From positions 35,001-99,000 of the forward strand of contig CAUJNA010001502.1 of NCBI GenBank assembly GCA_963377175.1: DNA of 64,000 nt. Reading direction: 5' to 3'. Both the position numbers and the translations under genes were made by a program. Under the pieces are notes generated by a model that was not told the DNA's origin, made no database searches, and was given only the letters and a program-made list of their open reading frames with translations. Positions 1-11,210 of this stretch are shown here, one piece after another (the first letter of the stretch is position 1; the number at the start of each line of letters is the position of its first letter). Origin of the DNA: Effrenium voratum (Eukaryota > Sar > Dinophyceae > Suessiales > Symbiodiniaceae).

Positions 1-164
1 GCCAGTATCAAAGTCACTTGTCAAGTGGTAGGTTAAAGAAAACCACCCCAGCTACTTTGATAACCTCCAGACATTGTGACATGGTCAAAATAATGACCAC
101 AGAAAAATATGTGAAGACCAAGACTTCCATTTGCTGAAGCCCCCTGGACAATTCAGACATATCT

Positions 165-262
165 CCAGTAGTGAAATCGATTACCTTTAAAACCAACAGG
201 GGAAAATTAAGAAACACATCCAAGTTCCAAGTTGCCCCCCCCAAAGAAAAAGGAGGAAATAT
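165..262 (+). repeat. Dispersed repeat, CCAGTAGTGA...CCTTTAAAACC family
   Basis: The block CCAGTAGTGAAATCGATTAC followed by CTTTAAAACCAACAGGGG recurs with changes near 4010-4035, 18988-19015, 21052-21080, 60090-60115 and 60512-60540. Several copies are followed within about 50 nt by a CATTTCAGCAAATGG-like palindrome. It is an interspersed element with no coding capacity that I can see. Confidence 0.5.
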
Positions 263-355
263 GTGAAGACCAGGGGAAAATAGAAATACCTATATTATTC
301 TTATGTTTCTTTAATCCCCCACCCAAAAAAACAACAACGCAAAACCATATTTCAG

Positions 356-523
356 CCAATGGAAACGCCCGCCACGCGCCCGGGATCCCCCAGCATCGCA
401 TCGAATCGGCTCCGAGCTCCGGGCTCCTGCAGCCAGACTGCCAGGTGCCGCCCCTGGATCAGCACAACCAGCCTGCGCTTCAGGCGCTGCAGCGGCTGCA
501 GCCACCAGCCCTCCTCCTCCGAC
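356..523 (-). CDS. Putative minus-strand exon, GC-rich, frame ambiguous
   Basis: Read on the minus strand, this GC-rich island follows a good acceptor (ggttttttccggcag). Two frames stay open. One reads LQRLKRRLVVLIQGRHLAVW then LQEPGARSRFDAMLGDPGRV. The other is Ala/Gly-rich (VGGGGLVAAAAAAPEAQAGC). The donor is not clear. The plus strand is also open, so strand and frame are tentative and the product is not recognised. Confidence 0.3.
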
Positions 524-529
524 CTGCCG

Positions 530-2080
530 GAAAAAACCGAAGAACGCGCCCAAGCAGCAGGCAACGAACCTACCGGAAGAAAGAAAAACAAGAAGAACGC
601 ACCAAAGCAGGGGGAGATGACCGCAGCTTCAGCGGATATTAAGTTTGGAAGTTTTGCAAAAACAAAATTGATTGGCCAAACAGAAACGTTCAATGTTGTT
701 GTTTGTGTGTGTGTGTTGTGTTTTCTGTTTCAACGACTATATGGCAAACAACAAATTCCAATGCTTTTGGTTTACCGCTAAAAAAGTAGTCTTCCCGAAC
801 AAGCTTCAAGTCCAAGAAATGGGGAAGCGCAGGGAATACTCCGGCTCCGGAATGTCTCGAAGACCCCGCAGGCGCTGATCAGGAGAAAAGGGACCCTGGG
901 GACAAGAACGGCTCCAATCTGTGAGACATCACTGGAACAACTCACTTCCGATCCAGCGCCCAGGAAAAAGTCACCAGTCATGTACTACTAACATGGTCCC
1001 AAGCCAACTAAGTGACTAAAGTCCGAAGCGGAAACGGAACTCGGGAAGTGAGACAAGGGGAGCCACCATTCCGGTTTGATGTTGGGTTATAAAGCCACCG
1101 AATCATCTCGAGTCAGACCAAGGGCCCCGCATGAAGTCCCCGAGGTCCGCAACGAGCAATTGCCGCAGCACCTTTTCGAGTGACAGATTGCTATTAACGC
1201 GGACACCCGTCAAAGCATCAATCCCGATGATGCCCCAATGATCCCACAACTAGAGTTCACACCCAAGGGAGCCAGGCTTTCAAGTTGGATGCGTCTGGTA
1301 GCGAGGAAACACTTGCCATGCTCACAAGCAACCTCAAGCTTCGCAAGCCAAAGGTTTTATAGTTTCAGTTGTCAGCCGTTTTCTGCGTGCCGTTGGCAAA
1401 GACCAGTCCGATCTTGTGCGGCAAAGCTTCCCCAATTGGAGCCGCATGGTCAGCGTTGGTCTATAGTGTGGCTTACAAAATTGGGACTGGCAAAACAGGG
1501 CTTCCGATCTGGTGCGGCAGCATTGCTCCTCAAGCCAGGTGGTCATATGGCTCGGAGCAAGGGCGCAAAGCAATTCACTTGAGTCAAATGATTCAAATAA
1601 TGACTTGCTGAGCGGATGGGCCAACCAAATATGAATTGTATGTTTACCGCTAAACTTGTCTAGACACTCAAGGCTGACAATATCCTCACCCCCGACACAC
1701 TATGCGAGTTCTTAGCGAAGTGCTTTGCGGCAAGGAGCCTACATTGATGGTCTCACTTGCCCACAAAGACCTGGAAACAAAGGGTTAACCTTTTGGGACC
1801 TTTACGAAAGGTGGACCAAAATGGGAAAACAAAAAGGTCAAAAGGTCGCCTTTGGGCAAGTGAGTGGTACGACTTGCCACGGAAGGATCCTTGGAACTCT
1901 GTGGGGAAATTTCGAAGCAGAAGCCTGATACTTGGGCCGCCCGGGCTGAAACACAACGCCAAAGGGGCTGGCGGCGGCATGGCAGGGCCTTACAGTCCAA
2001 GGCAGGTGAAACCACATAGTAACCGGCAGCGTTGTCTGTGGGCGAGTCCCCCCGACATGCGTGGTCAAGGCCGGCCACGG
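530..2080. other. Non-coding stretch
   Basis: No convincing exon seen. It holds a TTTACCGCTAAA fragment near 770 and another near 1640, and one copy of the GGTTAACCTTTTGGGACC repeat at 1783-1880. The open frames here are short and unlike protein. Confidence 0.4.
1783..1880 (+). repeat. Dispersed repeat, GGTTAACCTTTTGGGACC family, copy 1
   Basis: The copy begins GGTTAACCTTTTGGGACC and continues with GGACCAAAATGGGAAAAC and a CTTTGGGCAAGTGAG tail. Related copies lie at 11108-11210, 18090-18132, 48752-48845 and 52572-52640, and an inverted partial copy near 21195-21245. The copies differ by substitutions and small indels, as expected of an old interspersed element. Confidence 0.6.
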
Positions 2081-2083
2081 ACG

Positions 2084-2947
2084 TCAAGCTCTAGGCCAAC
2101 CGAAACGAAGACAAGTAAAGCCTGAGAGTGGTTTGAAGACATAGATTCCTTGAGGCCTGGTTCAAATCTCACATCGATTCTCGATGTATTCAATGCCTTT
2201 GCATTTGGGGTATAGCTTGAGGCAAAGCTCCTTACAGCTCTCCATGCTTTTGCCGCTCTGTACAAAGTAGTGCTCGGCCGGGTTATCGTGAACATTGCGA
2301 CCGCGGCAAGCTGAATTGCCTGGAGCACCTACTGGTTCCCAGACAGCCGCGCCAGGTAAAGTGTGCGTGACCGTCATCGTGCTTGTTGCAGTGCGTGTGC
2401 TTGTGGTGGTGGTTGTGTCACCAACGTAGACACAGGTCTGGCAGGTCGCGGCATTTGGAATGTAGCCGGGCTGGCCGTAGTTGTTCTGCTGAATCATGCA
2501 GCTGGCAGAGGCATTGCTGACCGCTGTCCAGGTGTAGTTCTCCAGCTCATCCAACTGGCAATCCTCGCGATGGCACATGTCCAATGGCTCTGCAAGCATG
2601 AACTTCTCAGGGCAGGCGCTCGTACGGCGACAGCAGGAGAGTGTGCTCTCACAGTTCTCTGCACTCTCCCAGCACTCCTTGTCCTGCACTTCCGAAGTCC
2701 CCGTTTCACGTCTTGGCGGCACTTACAGCACTCGAATGCCTCGCCATAGGCCACGCTGAGGATCCAGCCTTCGCTGGATACGCACCCTGGGTCATACCAA
2801 AACAAGTCACAAGGCATGACCTACGGTGCAGCCGAAGGTCTTGATGCAAGGAGGGTCTCGGTTTCTGAAGCACGCTCCGTCCGTTTGCACGGGGTAGGTG
2901 ATCGCGGACACCAACTTCGGGAAGGCAAGAAACAAGAGGATCTTCAT
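2084..2947 (-). pseudogene. Decayed copy of a secreted Cys-rich, PAN/Apple-like protein gene
   Basis: On the minus strand an ATG at 2947 starts MKILLFLAFPKLVSA, a good signal peptide. It is followed by a Cys-rich region (ACFRNRDPPC, then FWYDPGC, then a run of CC pairs), a TTTTTSTRTATSTMTVT linker and a C-terminal module with SMESCKELCLKLYPKCKG and IEYIENRCEI. I read the last as the PAN/Apple-like module common in dinoflagellate secreted proteins. The frame is broken three times: one extra base near 2812-2818; one missing base in the CCCC run at 2699-2702 (alternatively a 38-nt GT-AG intron); and a TGA at 2162-2164 where the module normally has Trp after CEI. Past that stop the frame continues TRPQGIYV...GFTCLRFGWPRA to a TGA at 2084-2086. 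No ordinary introns interrupt about 860 nt, and a leader relic lies upstream, so it is probably a retrocopied mRNA. Assembly indels are an alternative for the two shifts. Confidence 0.75.
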
Positions 2948-2969
2948 GTTGCGCTCTTGGGTTCTTGGG

Positions 2970-2990
2970 TTCAAGCCAAAATGCCTACAA
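2970..2990 (-). other. Relic dinoflagellate spliced-leader sequence
   Basis: The minus strand reads TAGGCATTTTGGCTTGA here, 23 nt upstream of the pseudogene ATG. The known leader core is TAGCCATTTTGGCTCAAG. Fifteen of the leader's 21 positions match, including the unbroken CATTTTGGCT. The leader is added to mRNA by trans-splicing, so its presence in DNA beside a gene start marks reinsertion of a processed mRNA. Confidence 0.7.
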
Positions 2991-4750
2991 AGCGGTCCTA
3001 ATTCGGTCCATGTGAATGCGAGGCTCTTCCAGTCAAGTCCTGCGCTTCGATGGCCGGTTCACTTGCAATACTGCTGCGCGTCAGGAATTGTAAGGCAACC
3101 TTCATCGAACCATCCCCCTGCTCATCTGCTAGCTTCTTTCATGTGGGGTCAACATCACCCATGTTTGCTTCAGCCATGCGACAATGTACATCCAGCCCTA
3201 ACCTCACCCGCAACCAAACACAAAACACGAACCTGTCTACACACACAAAGTATCATCAACCATGAAACTCTCTCAGAAGCCCAGTGTGGAGAAGAACAAA
3301 GCAGACGGCGCCCTGCTTTGGCAGGGCGAACTTGATCTCAAGCAAAAAGCCAGACAGGCCTCCCAAAACCGAGAACGGCCCACCGCACATCCACCGGACG
3401 CTTCCGAGCGGCTCCCACCACATCCCACCCGTTCGATGACCCGAAATCGGATCGATCGATCGATTCGCCTCGAGCCGAGCGCGGGTGAGCTCCGGCCCCT
3501 GGCCCTGCCAGCCCGTGGAGGTGAAGAACTCCAGCTTCAGGTTCAGGATCCTCACAACGATTTGGGGCCATTCTGTGATCACTGAACCCCAAGTTCATGG
3601 AAGGACCCAAGAAAAGGGGCTCAATATGGCCATGGGCTTTTCAAAATCCAAATCGTACCCTCAGTGAACATCCCAATCCAACCACTAAAATAGGTTCTAA
3701 AATGGGTGGTGAATTCACCTTCCCCAAAATGGTACCATTGGTTTTGACCTACAGCCATATAGTCTGTTGGGAGACCCCTTTTTGTTGTTTTTGAAAGCGA
3801 AGCCAAAGGGAAAACCACAATTTGTTGGGCTCCCTAAACAAAAAACGCACCCATATAACCCTAAGTCCTCCCATTTGCATGAGTAGATCCCCAGGATAAA
3901 GATAAGATATGTTCAGTACCTGGAGTATCCATGATCCTTAAAAAATGGTTGGTCATTGCCCAAAAGAAAGGGGTCATAACCCCATGTTTAAAGGGTCATG
4001 TAGACTCTAGCTGGTGATAGATTCCCTTTAACACCAAGGAACCTCACAACTTCCATTTCAGGTAGACCACCCCTTTATGGAACCTGACCTTCGGGACCCG
4101 GCCCCTTCAAAAGGAAACTGGTCCAAGCCAGGACCCCCCCCCTCCCCCCCGTCAGATCCTCACAGCTCCCGAGTGGATGGGACAAGACAAGTAACCAAAA
4201 TTCTGGTTTACCACTCAAATGGTCCAAACCCAAAAACCTTAAAGTCCAGGAAGTGAGGGAGTGGGGGTAACCCTTCGTCCTCCATTTGCTCTTTTTTTTT
4301 CCCGTCCCGCAGGGGAACAAATGATGCCCAGTATAGTGCTAGGTTCCCTATGAAACCAACAGGGGAAATACAAACAGTCTTAAGAAAATGGAAGTAGTTG
4401 GCAATTTGGATTGGTGAGTTGGAATTGGATTTGAACCGCTGGCTTTTGTAGAGGGCAAATGGGAAACCACCCTCTAACCACCAAACCACTAATCCAAACC
4501 GCCAATTAGAGCAAAACTGAGCATTTGTTTAAGTCAGCGGGGCAAAAGACTCATTCCGGTAGTGGCACATTTCCCAAGCAAAACATATGCCCTTGCTTGG
4601 TAATTATATGGTAAAACAAATGTTTTCGCAGCTCCCTAAAATTGAAAAGAATCAAAAGCCTGCAAAACTAAAAACAAGTTCACCCAAACTACCAGCTCGG
4701 GATCCTTGGGATCGATCCGGGAACACAGTATACCAAAGGGACCCAAAAAT
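2991..4750. other. Non-coding stretch
   Basis: Nothing convincing is coded. The text contains simple phrases that recur elsewhere in the window (TGGTGATAGATTCCCTTTAA near 4013; GGAAGTGAGGGAGTGGGG near 4250). The GC patch at 3440-3540 has no exon-like frame with splice sites. Confidence 0.4.
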
Positions 4751-4755
4751 GGGAT

Positions 4756-4866
4756 GGGGGGGTATCTCTCGCTCTCGCTCTCTCTTGCTCTGTTTCTCTC
4801 TCCCTCTCTTCGTTCTGTTTGTTTCTCGTCTTCTTCTCCCTCTCTCTCTCTCGCTCTCCCTCTCTC
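4756..4866 (+). repeat. CT-rich microsatellite
   Basis: An imperfect CT/CTCG/TTCT run. The Ser/Leu and Arg/Glu open frames that cross it are produced by the repeat and are not genes. Confidence 0.8.
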
Positions 4867-5667
4867 CGGACCTATTGTCAATCACGATAAATAAAAAGTA
4901 TGCGCCATAATTTGCCCAAGTCTGGTCTGGTGCACACCAAAAGACAACGCACCCGAGTTCTGGCATATTCTTGGAGGAGACCCCGGAAATCGCTGGGGGT
5001 GTGCCATCACAAAGCAAAGCACTCCAAATTGGGTTATGCCCGATTCCCCTGAAAAGGGGTGGTCTGTGACTCTCAGCGTCAGGTTGTCCATGGTGGATTG
5101 GTGCGTTTGATGGGGTTGGGGTTTGGAGGTTATCATTGGGTCCGGCCGCTGTGGGTCAAAAGCAGGGCACCCAACCTCCAGCAAGAACAAAAACAGTGCA
5201 TCCTTAATTTGAAGCCCCCCAGGCCAGGTTGTGCGTGGCTCGTGCTGGATTTGGATTGCTGTTTTTGGAGTGCTCGGCTTTGATTGGTGGGGTTTTGATG
5301 GCTGGGTTTGACTTGTGGTTTGCTGCTCAGCCACCCCTATGCCCCTGAAACCCTACATGTGGGGGTCTTTACACCCAAACCTTGAACAAATGTGGTCTTG
5401 GCCCCCAAGCATTGAATGAAGCAATGCGCAACTCAAACACTGACCCATCCCTTCATGTTTCCTGGGAACATCACACATTCCGGGCAATTTGGCACCCAAC
5501 GACAATGTGCGGATGTTATGAATATGACTTTCACAGGCTTTCTACCTGAATGGCTTCTCCAGACATCGCCTCATTCCCACGAACGTGGATATGCGACCGT
5601 ACTATTATTAGAAGGTACATCTCCTGCAGATGGAACTTCGAACCGCAAAGGGCCTTTGAGGGTACCA
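4867..5667. other. Non-coding stretch
   Basis: No exon-like island or recognisable repeat was found apart from short phrases shared with other parts of the window. Confidence 0.35.
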
Positions 5668-5849
5668 TCACAACTTCCAGGGGGGCGCCCGGTGACGTAG
5701 GGATATCTGTGAAGCAAGTCTCACCACCTCCGACTGGTTCTTGTCCATGAGCAAGAAGCTCCTCAGGCAAGGAGGAAACCGGCGCAAGCTACCAATACTC
5801 ACCGGAAAAAAAGCGTTGACGCAAATGTCCAAGGAGGAGTAATAAGAGA

Positions 5850-5975
5850 TCAACATGCAAAATATGGTATGGGTCAACATTAAACCACCAGGGGACCACA
5901 GGTTGTAGTCCATGTTTCCACTTTCCAGGGTTCCATTTCCGGCACCTATTTTCGACCCGCACCCATTTGGTATAT
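5850..5975 (-). repeat. Dispersed repeat, GGACTACAACCTG...CTGGTGGTTTA family, copy 1
   Basis: The minus strand reads TGGACTACAACCTGTGGTCC, then CTGGTGGTTTAATGTTGACC, then CATACCA. Related copies lie at 6285-6405 (minus) and 17015-17120 (plus; GGACTACAACCTGCCAGCC, then TGGTGGTTTACTTTTGACCC). A weaker version is near 29330-29430. Confidence 0.5.
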
Positions 5976-5984
5976 TCGCAATTC

Positions 5985-6023
5985 TTTTGGGTCTCGGACG
6001 CATCGGCCGAGCCGAAAGCGCGG
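5985..6023 (-). CDS. Putative minus-strand mini-exon
   Basis: The minus strand has a good acceptor (catccattcttacag) followed by RAFGSADASETQK. The donor is not clear, so the end is approximate. Not recognised. Confidence 0.3.
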
Positions 6024-6439
6024 CTGTAAGAATGGATGGCATGTGACAAGCGAGGCGCCCGGGCCTTCCGAGCCCGAAGAAAACAAAAGACGCGGGGGCG
6101 ATGTCACGGGCTTTGGGAGTTAGGTGGTTGACCCCCCAAAGTTCAAAGGCCTCCGAGGCCGAATCATCAGGAACGCGCAGGCCTGATGGGTCAGCGAGTC
6201 TCACCTTCTGAGTTGATTGGCTAAAACAAGGTCCGAGCTTTCCGCGTGCCACTGACATGGCCCCAAGGAGCCCAAGACCTGTTATAAATGGGTGTGGCTC
6301 AAGATGAAACAGGAGGGGCAAACCGCAGGTTTTGGTCCATGGCTTTCCACTTACCAGGGCAACCCATTTTGGGCACCGGTTTTTTGAGCCACAGCCAAAT
6401 GATGAGGGCAGTTGACCCCCTCCCCCCCACTCCAATCGA

Positions 6440-6535
6440 TGCGGGCGAGAGAAGCGCCTCACGTCTCGTGTGAGGTTCGCCGCTGGCGGGCCCAGAAGGC
6501 AGTGCTGCGCCTCAGGCGCCCGTTCTGATCCCCAA
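6440..6535 (-). CDS. Putative minus-strand exon
   Basis: A GC-rich island reads APEAQHCLLGPPAANLTRDV then RRFSRPHRLEW on the minus strand. Boundaries are approximate. The frame is shared with the long open frame 5668-6630. Product unknown. Confidence 0.28.
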
Positions 6536-7147
6536 AACACAACGGTTTTTGTACGCTTCAGCTTCATGTTTGAGGTTACTCCCTTCAAACCAAAAAAAAA
6601 CATTGGACAAAGGGCAACCCCCCTCAACAAAGGGATTTAGGGAAACCACACAGATTTGAGGGGTCTTCTTGACTCATCAGGTTCTGGGAGGGCATGAGAT
6701 AGGCATGCCTCAAAGTAGGCGGATTCAAGGGGGCGGATTCAAGATTCGGGATGCCTGGGAGCAATTTGGCAGCATTGAACCAGCACGGGTGCAAAAAACC
6801 AAAACCTGGGGGGCAAATACAAATGACTTGTCCTTGCGCGATCCGGCTACCACTCAAAGACAGAAACTCGAGCTAAAACTTCGGGGTTCGGCTACGTTCA
6901 TCAGCTAGTGGAACAAACAGGGCTGGTTTTACCAAAACCAGGCAGTGGGCTAAAGTTACATGAGTTGCCGGAGCAACTAGCTCCTGGTTCCCTTTGGACA
7001 AATTCTCGGGCATCCGTGCCACATGGATGCATGGGTCACAGGTCCCCCCTTCTGACATGAAGCTTTGGAACCAAGATTCGAAGCGATGGAGTTAAGGAAC
7101 TGAAACAAACGTCACAGGAGTTGCTTCCAGCTGTGACACCGGGAATA

Positions 7148-7192
7148 ATATATATATATACACATATCTATATATATATATAGATATATACA
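7148..7192. repeat. TA/TATC microsatellite with foldback symmetry
   Basis: Alternating TA with interspersed ATATCTATAT, able to fold back on itself. No other function is visible. Confidence 0.8.
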
Positions 7193-7255
7193 TTTCAGCA
7201 AGTAAGGTAACGTGGAGGATGTTACTTCGGATTCAGAAGCCGCTGACCCTCGGAC

Positions 7256-7352
7256 CTCTGAAGCCCCGCCTTCCAACACTCCGCAGTGACCGTGTCCTTG
7301 TGCCGGCACCCCTCCACCGAGCGGTCCACCGTGAGCCGCAGATCGAAATACC
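7256..7352 (-). CDS. Putative minus-strand exon, YFDLRLTVDRSVEG...
   Basis: Acceptor (catgtccctctgag) and GT donor (CAGAG|GTCCGAGG) bracket 97 nt that read YFDLRLTVDRSVEG through HKDTVTAECWKAGLQ. The exon starts and ends in phase 2. Codon use is GC-rich at third positions, unlike the flanks. Family not recognised. Confidence 0.5.
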
Positions 7353-7359
7353 CTCAGAG

Positions 7360-9240
7360 GGACATGGGACGGAGCCCATTGCTTAAGCCCCCTGGAAACT
7401 TTGTGCGCGTCGAGCCTTTCCACGTGGGGTTGGGCTTGTCTTCCGAAAAGGGGGAGTTGTAACCCCAGTCAAAGGACGCTTCCTTCTAACGTGCACCGTG
7501 GATGTTGTATTTATTTATTTTTTTGGGGGGGACGACTCGGTTTTTCAAAAGTGAGCAATCGGAAAAATCCGACGTAAACAACGTGTCAAGAACAATGAAG
7601 ATAGCCCTGTTCCGGCACTACATGGCACTATGTACCAATTTTGGAAGTATATTGGAAATAAAGTCGAACATGCCACTCAGTCAGCCGGCAGCGTCAAGTT
7701 GCTCAAGCCCTTCATTGGCGACATTGGCCTACTGCTTGTGTGCCCTCGAGAAGGGGAAATCAACAAAAGAGCCTTGACGACCACCACTGAAAGTAGGGTC
7801 ATTCTACTCAAACACTGCCAATACTGCCAACTCACTTGCCCGAATTGACCTGGAAATACAAGGCTTTTCGTCGCCATGTCGAAACATGGAAGCACTTGGG
7901 GAAATCAAGGTCGGTCAGGTGGATTCGCCCACAAGTGAGCGCAAAGGATTCGTTTCTCCTGGATTCTTGGTGGCTCCAGGGCGCAGTGCCAATAAATTTC
8001 TCCATTTGAAGTCTTTGGGGAAAAGCTCGAGCTTGCGAAAAGCCCCTGAAGTCGTCTCTGTGGGGACCAAATAGAAAAAATAAAATGCAGGGCTTGTTCT
8101 TGTTTTTTTTGGGAATGGACAGTTCTGTGCTCCATAGCCCGCAGGATTCCAACCAAGGATACATCCAAACACCTAAGGATCCTCCAAATCAGCCTGTGGT
8201 TCTGTCCACAGCTGGTATCCTTTACTCAGCTTCCCCCCAGTTGGTTTGGGTTTCTGGTTTGGTGGTGCGCTGGTTTCTCAGTTTACCCTCTGCAAAAGCC
8301 AGAGGGTGAAATCCCCAAACCACCACTCACCAACCAAGGGTCGCCTGATTTAGGGGCCCCAGGAGAAACAAAAGCCGAACCCCGGCCAGGCGCGTACGCC
8401 GTCGAGCAGTTGCTGCAAGATGGGTCCTGGCACAGAGCCGCGAGACCGGAAAAGAGTCGGAGCATAGGATTCCCTGATTTTGCCCCTAGGGTATGTGTGA
8501 AATTGGGTGGAGGGGGGGGCTTAAGGCATTCTAATGGATGAGTCTTCCCTGATTTTGGGAGTGTAAGTGAAACGGGGGTGGGGCATTTGAATGGATGGTT
8601 TTCCACTTGGAGTCCCTTTGAGCCAACCTTCAGCTTCCCTCTGGTTCATGGTTTAGAGCCTGTTTGCAGGTGCTCCGGGGGTTTCCCTACCTTCCACAAA
8701 AGCTAGGGAGTCCAATCCCCAAACCAGGCCAAACAAACTAAGGGTTATCGCAGAGCATCATGCTGTTCCCTCAATGGTCATGAGGCAATTTGGCATTGTC
8801 ACAGTACCACACAACCTATTTCCAAGGACGATGGCCCTTACAATAATGCAAATGAATCCGGGGCCTCCCCAAACAAGCGTCAAAAGTTTGGATTTGGCGG
8901 TTGTCACCACTGGTAAGCCTTCCTGTGCCAAGAAACCTCGGCGATTCTGTCTGCATATCTACCCGCAGCACAACTCCCATCCCCTTCCTCGGATGTTCAA
9001 CCAACTTAGCAAGCAGGTTGTAACCATTACGATTCACTTGGGTACCTGGTTGGTCTCCTTATACCCATGGTGTTAATCTACTTATATACCTGACGTTGCT
9101 TGAACATCCAAGTGCAGACTACCCATGCAGAACCAGAAGGCTTTTCTTGGGCCCCAAATCTCCCGCCGCGGAAAACCATGGGGTTGGCGCATGCCAGCAT
9201 TTTGGAACGAACGGCGCGCCAGCAGAAGTCCGGCCGTACC
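7360..9240. other. Non-coding stretch
   Basis: No exon-like island is convincing. Phrases such as CCTCCAAATC and the CCACAAAAGCTAGGGAGT block near 8695 look like decayed repeats. The open frames at 7500-7850 are low in protein-like composition. Confidence 0.35.
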
Positions 9241-9246
9241 GATCGC

Positions 9247-9338
9247 CTCGCTGCGCGAGGCCCCAGGCGCGCGTGGTGCGGGGCGCCAGCTCGCAGGCGC
9301 GGCACTTGGCGCCGCAGTGGGCCGCGCGGTCCCCGAGC
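9247..9338 (-). CDS. Putative minus-strand exon, LGDRAAHCGAKCRACE...
   Basis: After the acceptor gcgcctctctgcgag, the minus strand reads LGDRAAHCGAKCRACELAPR then TTRAWGLAQ to a GC donor (CAGCGAG|GCGATC), 92 nt. It carries three closely spaced Cys (C-x3-C-x2-C). The plus strand is also open in this very GC-rich block, so strand is likely but not certain. Not recognised. Confidence 0.42.
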
Positions 9339-9875
9339 CTCGCAGAGAGGCGCGAAACGCGCGGGAGGCGGCGTGGTTTTGGGGTCAGGTGGCAGTGACC
9401 CGAAAGGAATGATGGAACGAACCAAAGGGAATCGAACCGAAGGGAACCGAAGGCAAAGGGAAACAAGGGAATGATTAGTCTGAAATCGTTGGAATCCGCC
9501 CAATTGCCGACTGTGACTCTCAAAGGCCTATGGGATCTGATGGCGCTGCCAAGACTCCAGACCTCAGACCCTGGTTTCAGGTAGTTACGGAACTCAAATC
9601 ACCTAGTTTTAGGGACTCCTTGTGGATGACCCCTTTTTGCATTCCATGTCAATTTGCAGAAATGATGAGCTCAATGTGTCTCTTAGGCAAAGTACCTGAC
9701 TTGTCCCATGGCATTGAACGCGTGGCATTTAACATGGCCACTTTTGTTGTTGAAGACCAACTCATTTGGGCTTTCCGTCCTAGAGATTCTCTTTCCTGAC
9801 CTCGAAGGGCCTCTGCGTCCTTTAGGGGAGTCCGTGCCCAAACTCTAGATTGCATGCGAACCAAACGGCCCACTT

Positions 9876-10035
9876 AACATGTATAGATATATAGATATAT
9901 ACATGTGTATATATATATATACACGTATGTATTTGTATATGTGTGTGTCTATAGGTGTATACACATATATAGATATACATATGTACACAGTGTAAAAGTA
10001 TGTATATATATATATATAAATATGTGTGTGTATCT
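9876..10035. repeat. TA/TATG/TATC microsatellite cluster
   Basis: Runs of ATATAG, ATACACAT and GTATATATAT with several palindromic segments. Low complexity and non-coding. Confidence 0.8.
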
Positions 10036-10519
10036 ATGCATCTACACGTCTACCAGACTTGTTGTGTTGCATATTTGAGGTCTCTAGCTCCGTGGAATCT
10101 TTCACACCGTGGCTGTGCAAATGGGCACGTTTGCCCCGAAACGCCACGCCTGTCACTGAAGCAAGTGGAAGCTCTAAATGTTCATAGCATCCGCCAACAT
10201 GGTCAGTGTTGGCTACCCAAATCCAGAACCCTGTCATTCCTGCCTCACACAACAAAACGCTTTTCCGGAGCCTTCCCCATATCCTTCAACCGCTTATTTT
10301 AGCCAAGCAAGTGAGTGCGCCTATAGGCTACACAAAACGTGGCCCAAATTCACCTCCCCAAATGGGGGTTGATCAAATGGTCCTTTACATGGGATGACCA
10401 TTGGGGAAAACCACTGAACAAATTGCATTTCCAACTAAATGGGACATATTGCCGATGGTCATTGTTGAGGGCCGAAGGGAATTCTAGTTAACCCCCAAAT
10501 CAATCCCAAACAATTCGTA

Positions 10520-10577
10520 CAATATATATATATATATAACTATAATACATATATACACATATATATATATATATACG
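10520..10577. repeat. TA microsatellite
   Basis: Two TA runs separated by ACTATAATACATATACAC. Non-coding. Confidence 0.8.
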
Positions 10578-10611
10578 TACACCCACAGTTGAGTCAAATG
10601 TTGGTATACAT

Positions 10612-10752
10612 GGATTGTCTGGACATGTGAGCCTTCAGCACATAGGTGTCCTTTTTGGGAAAAGAGGCTGGTAGTGGATTGAACCACCAGGTAAACCAGG
10701 CATCGCCCTCTATTGTTCAACCAAATCAACCAAAAAGGACATCCATGCTTCA
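10612..10752 (+). mobile_element. Foldback element, copy 1 (CACATAGGTGTCC...)
   Basis: The left part contains CAGCACATAGGTGTCCTTTT and the right part AAAAGGACATCCATGCTTCAG, an imperfect inverted pair. Between them lies a second inverted pair around CCACCAGGTAAACCAGG. A second copy is at 18820-18962. A small non-autonomous DNA transposon is the likely identity. Confidence 0.55.
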
Positions 10753-11107
10753 GCATGTCACACCAAGCTAGCTCGACCTCTCGTAACTTCGGGGCGCCAG
10801 TAGGCTCCCGAGTCGTGGCTGCCGATGATCGTGAGGTCCGCCAGGCGGGGTGGCAGGCAGCCCTCCTCCTTGAGGACACCTCAACTCTCACCGACTTGCC
10901 CACCGCCCAGTGGCCATGGGAAAAAAAGGCATCCTTTTTGGGTTGGTTGACTTTAAAGGGGAACCCTTCCCGCCAAAAAAAAAAGGGCACGACGGGCAAC
11001 TGGGTCAATAATTCTCACCGACCGCTTGACGTTGGCAGGGGAGCAGAAACGATAAGCAAAAATGCAAAATGTTTCACAACAACGACCATGAAAGGACCTG
11101 GAAATGA

Positions 11108-11210
11108 CAAGTTCACCTTTTGGGACCTTTACTCAAAATGGACCAAAGGAAAAACAAAAGGTCAGATCAAGTCGAGTCGCTTTGGGCAACCGACGGCTTC
11201 CGGTTTGCGG
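11108..11210 (+). repeat. Dispersed repeat, GGTTAACCTTTTGGGACC family, copy 2
   Basis: Reads GTTCACCTTTTGGGACCTTT, then ACTCAAAATGGACCAAAGG and CGCTTTGGGCAACCGACGG. Compare the copy at 1783-1880. Confidence 0.55.

Larger units (their letters stand above)
5668..6630 (-). other. Long minus-strand open frame of uncertain status (320 codons)
   Basis: A 320-codon minus frame is open here, longer than expected by chance at this base composition. It runs through two copies of a dispersed repeat (about 5850-5975 and 6285-6405), which argues against one protein. Its best protein-like parts are the islands at 5985-6023 and 6440-6535, reported separately. No family is recognised, and I would not annotate the whole frame as a gene. 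Confidence 0.25.

Noticed and set aside
2659..2725. 38-nt GT-AG intron in the Cys-rich pseudogene
   Set aside because: Possible, but a one-base loss in the C run restores the frame more simply, and other lesions are present.
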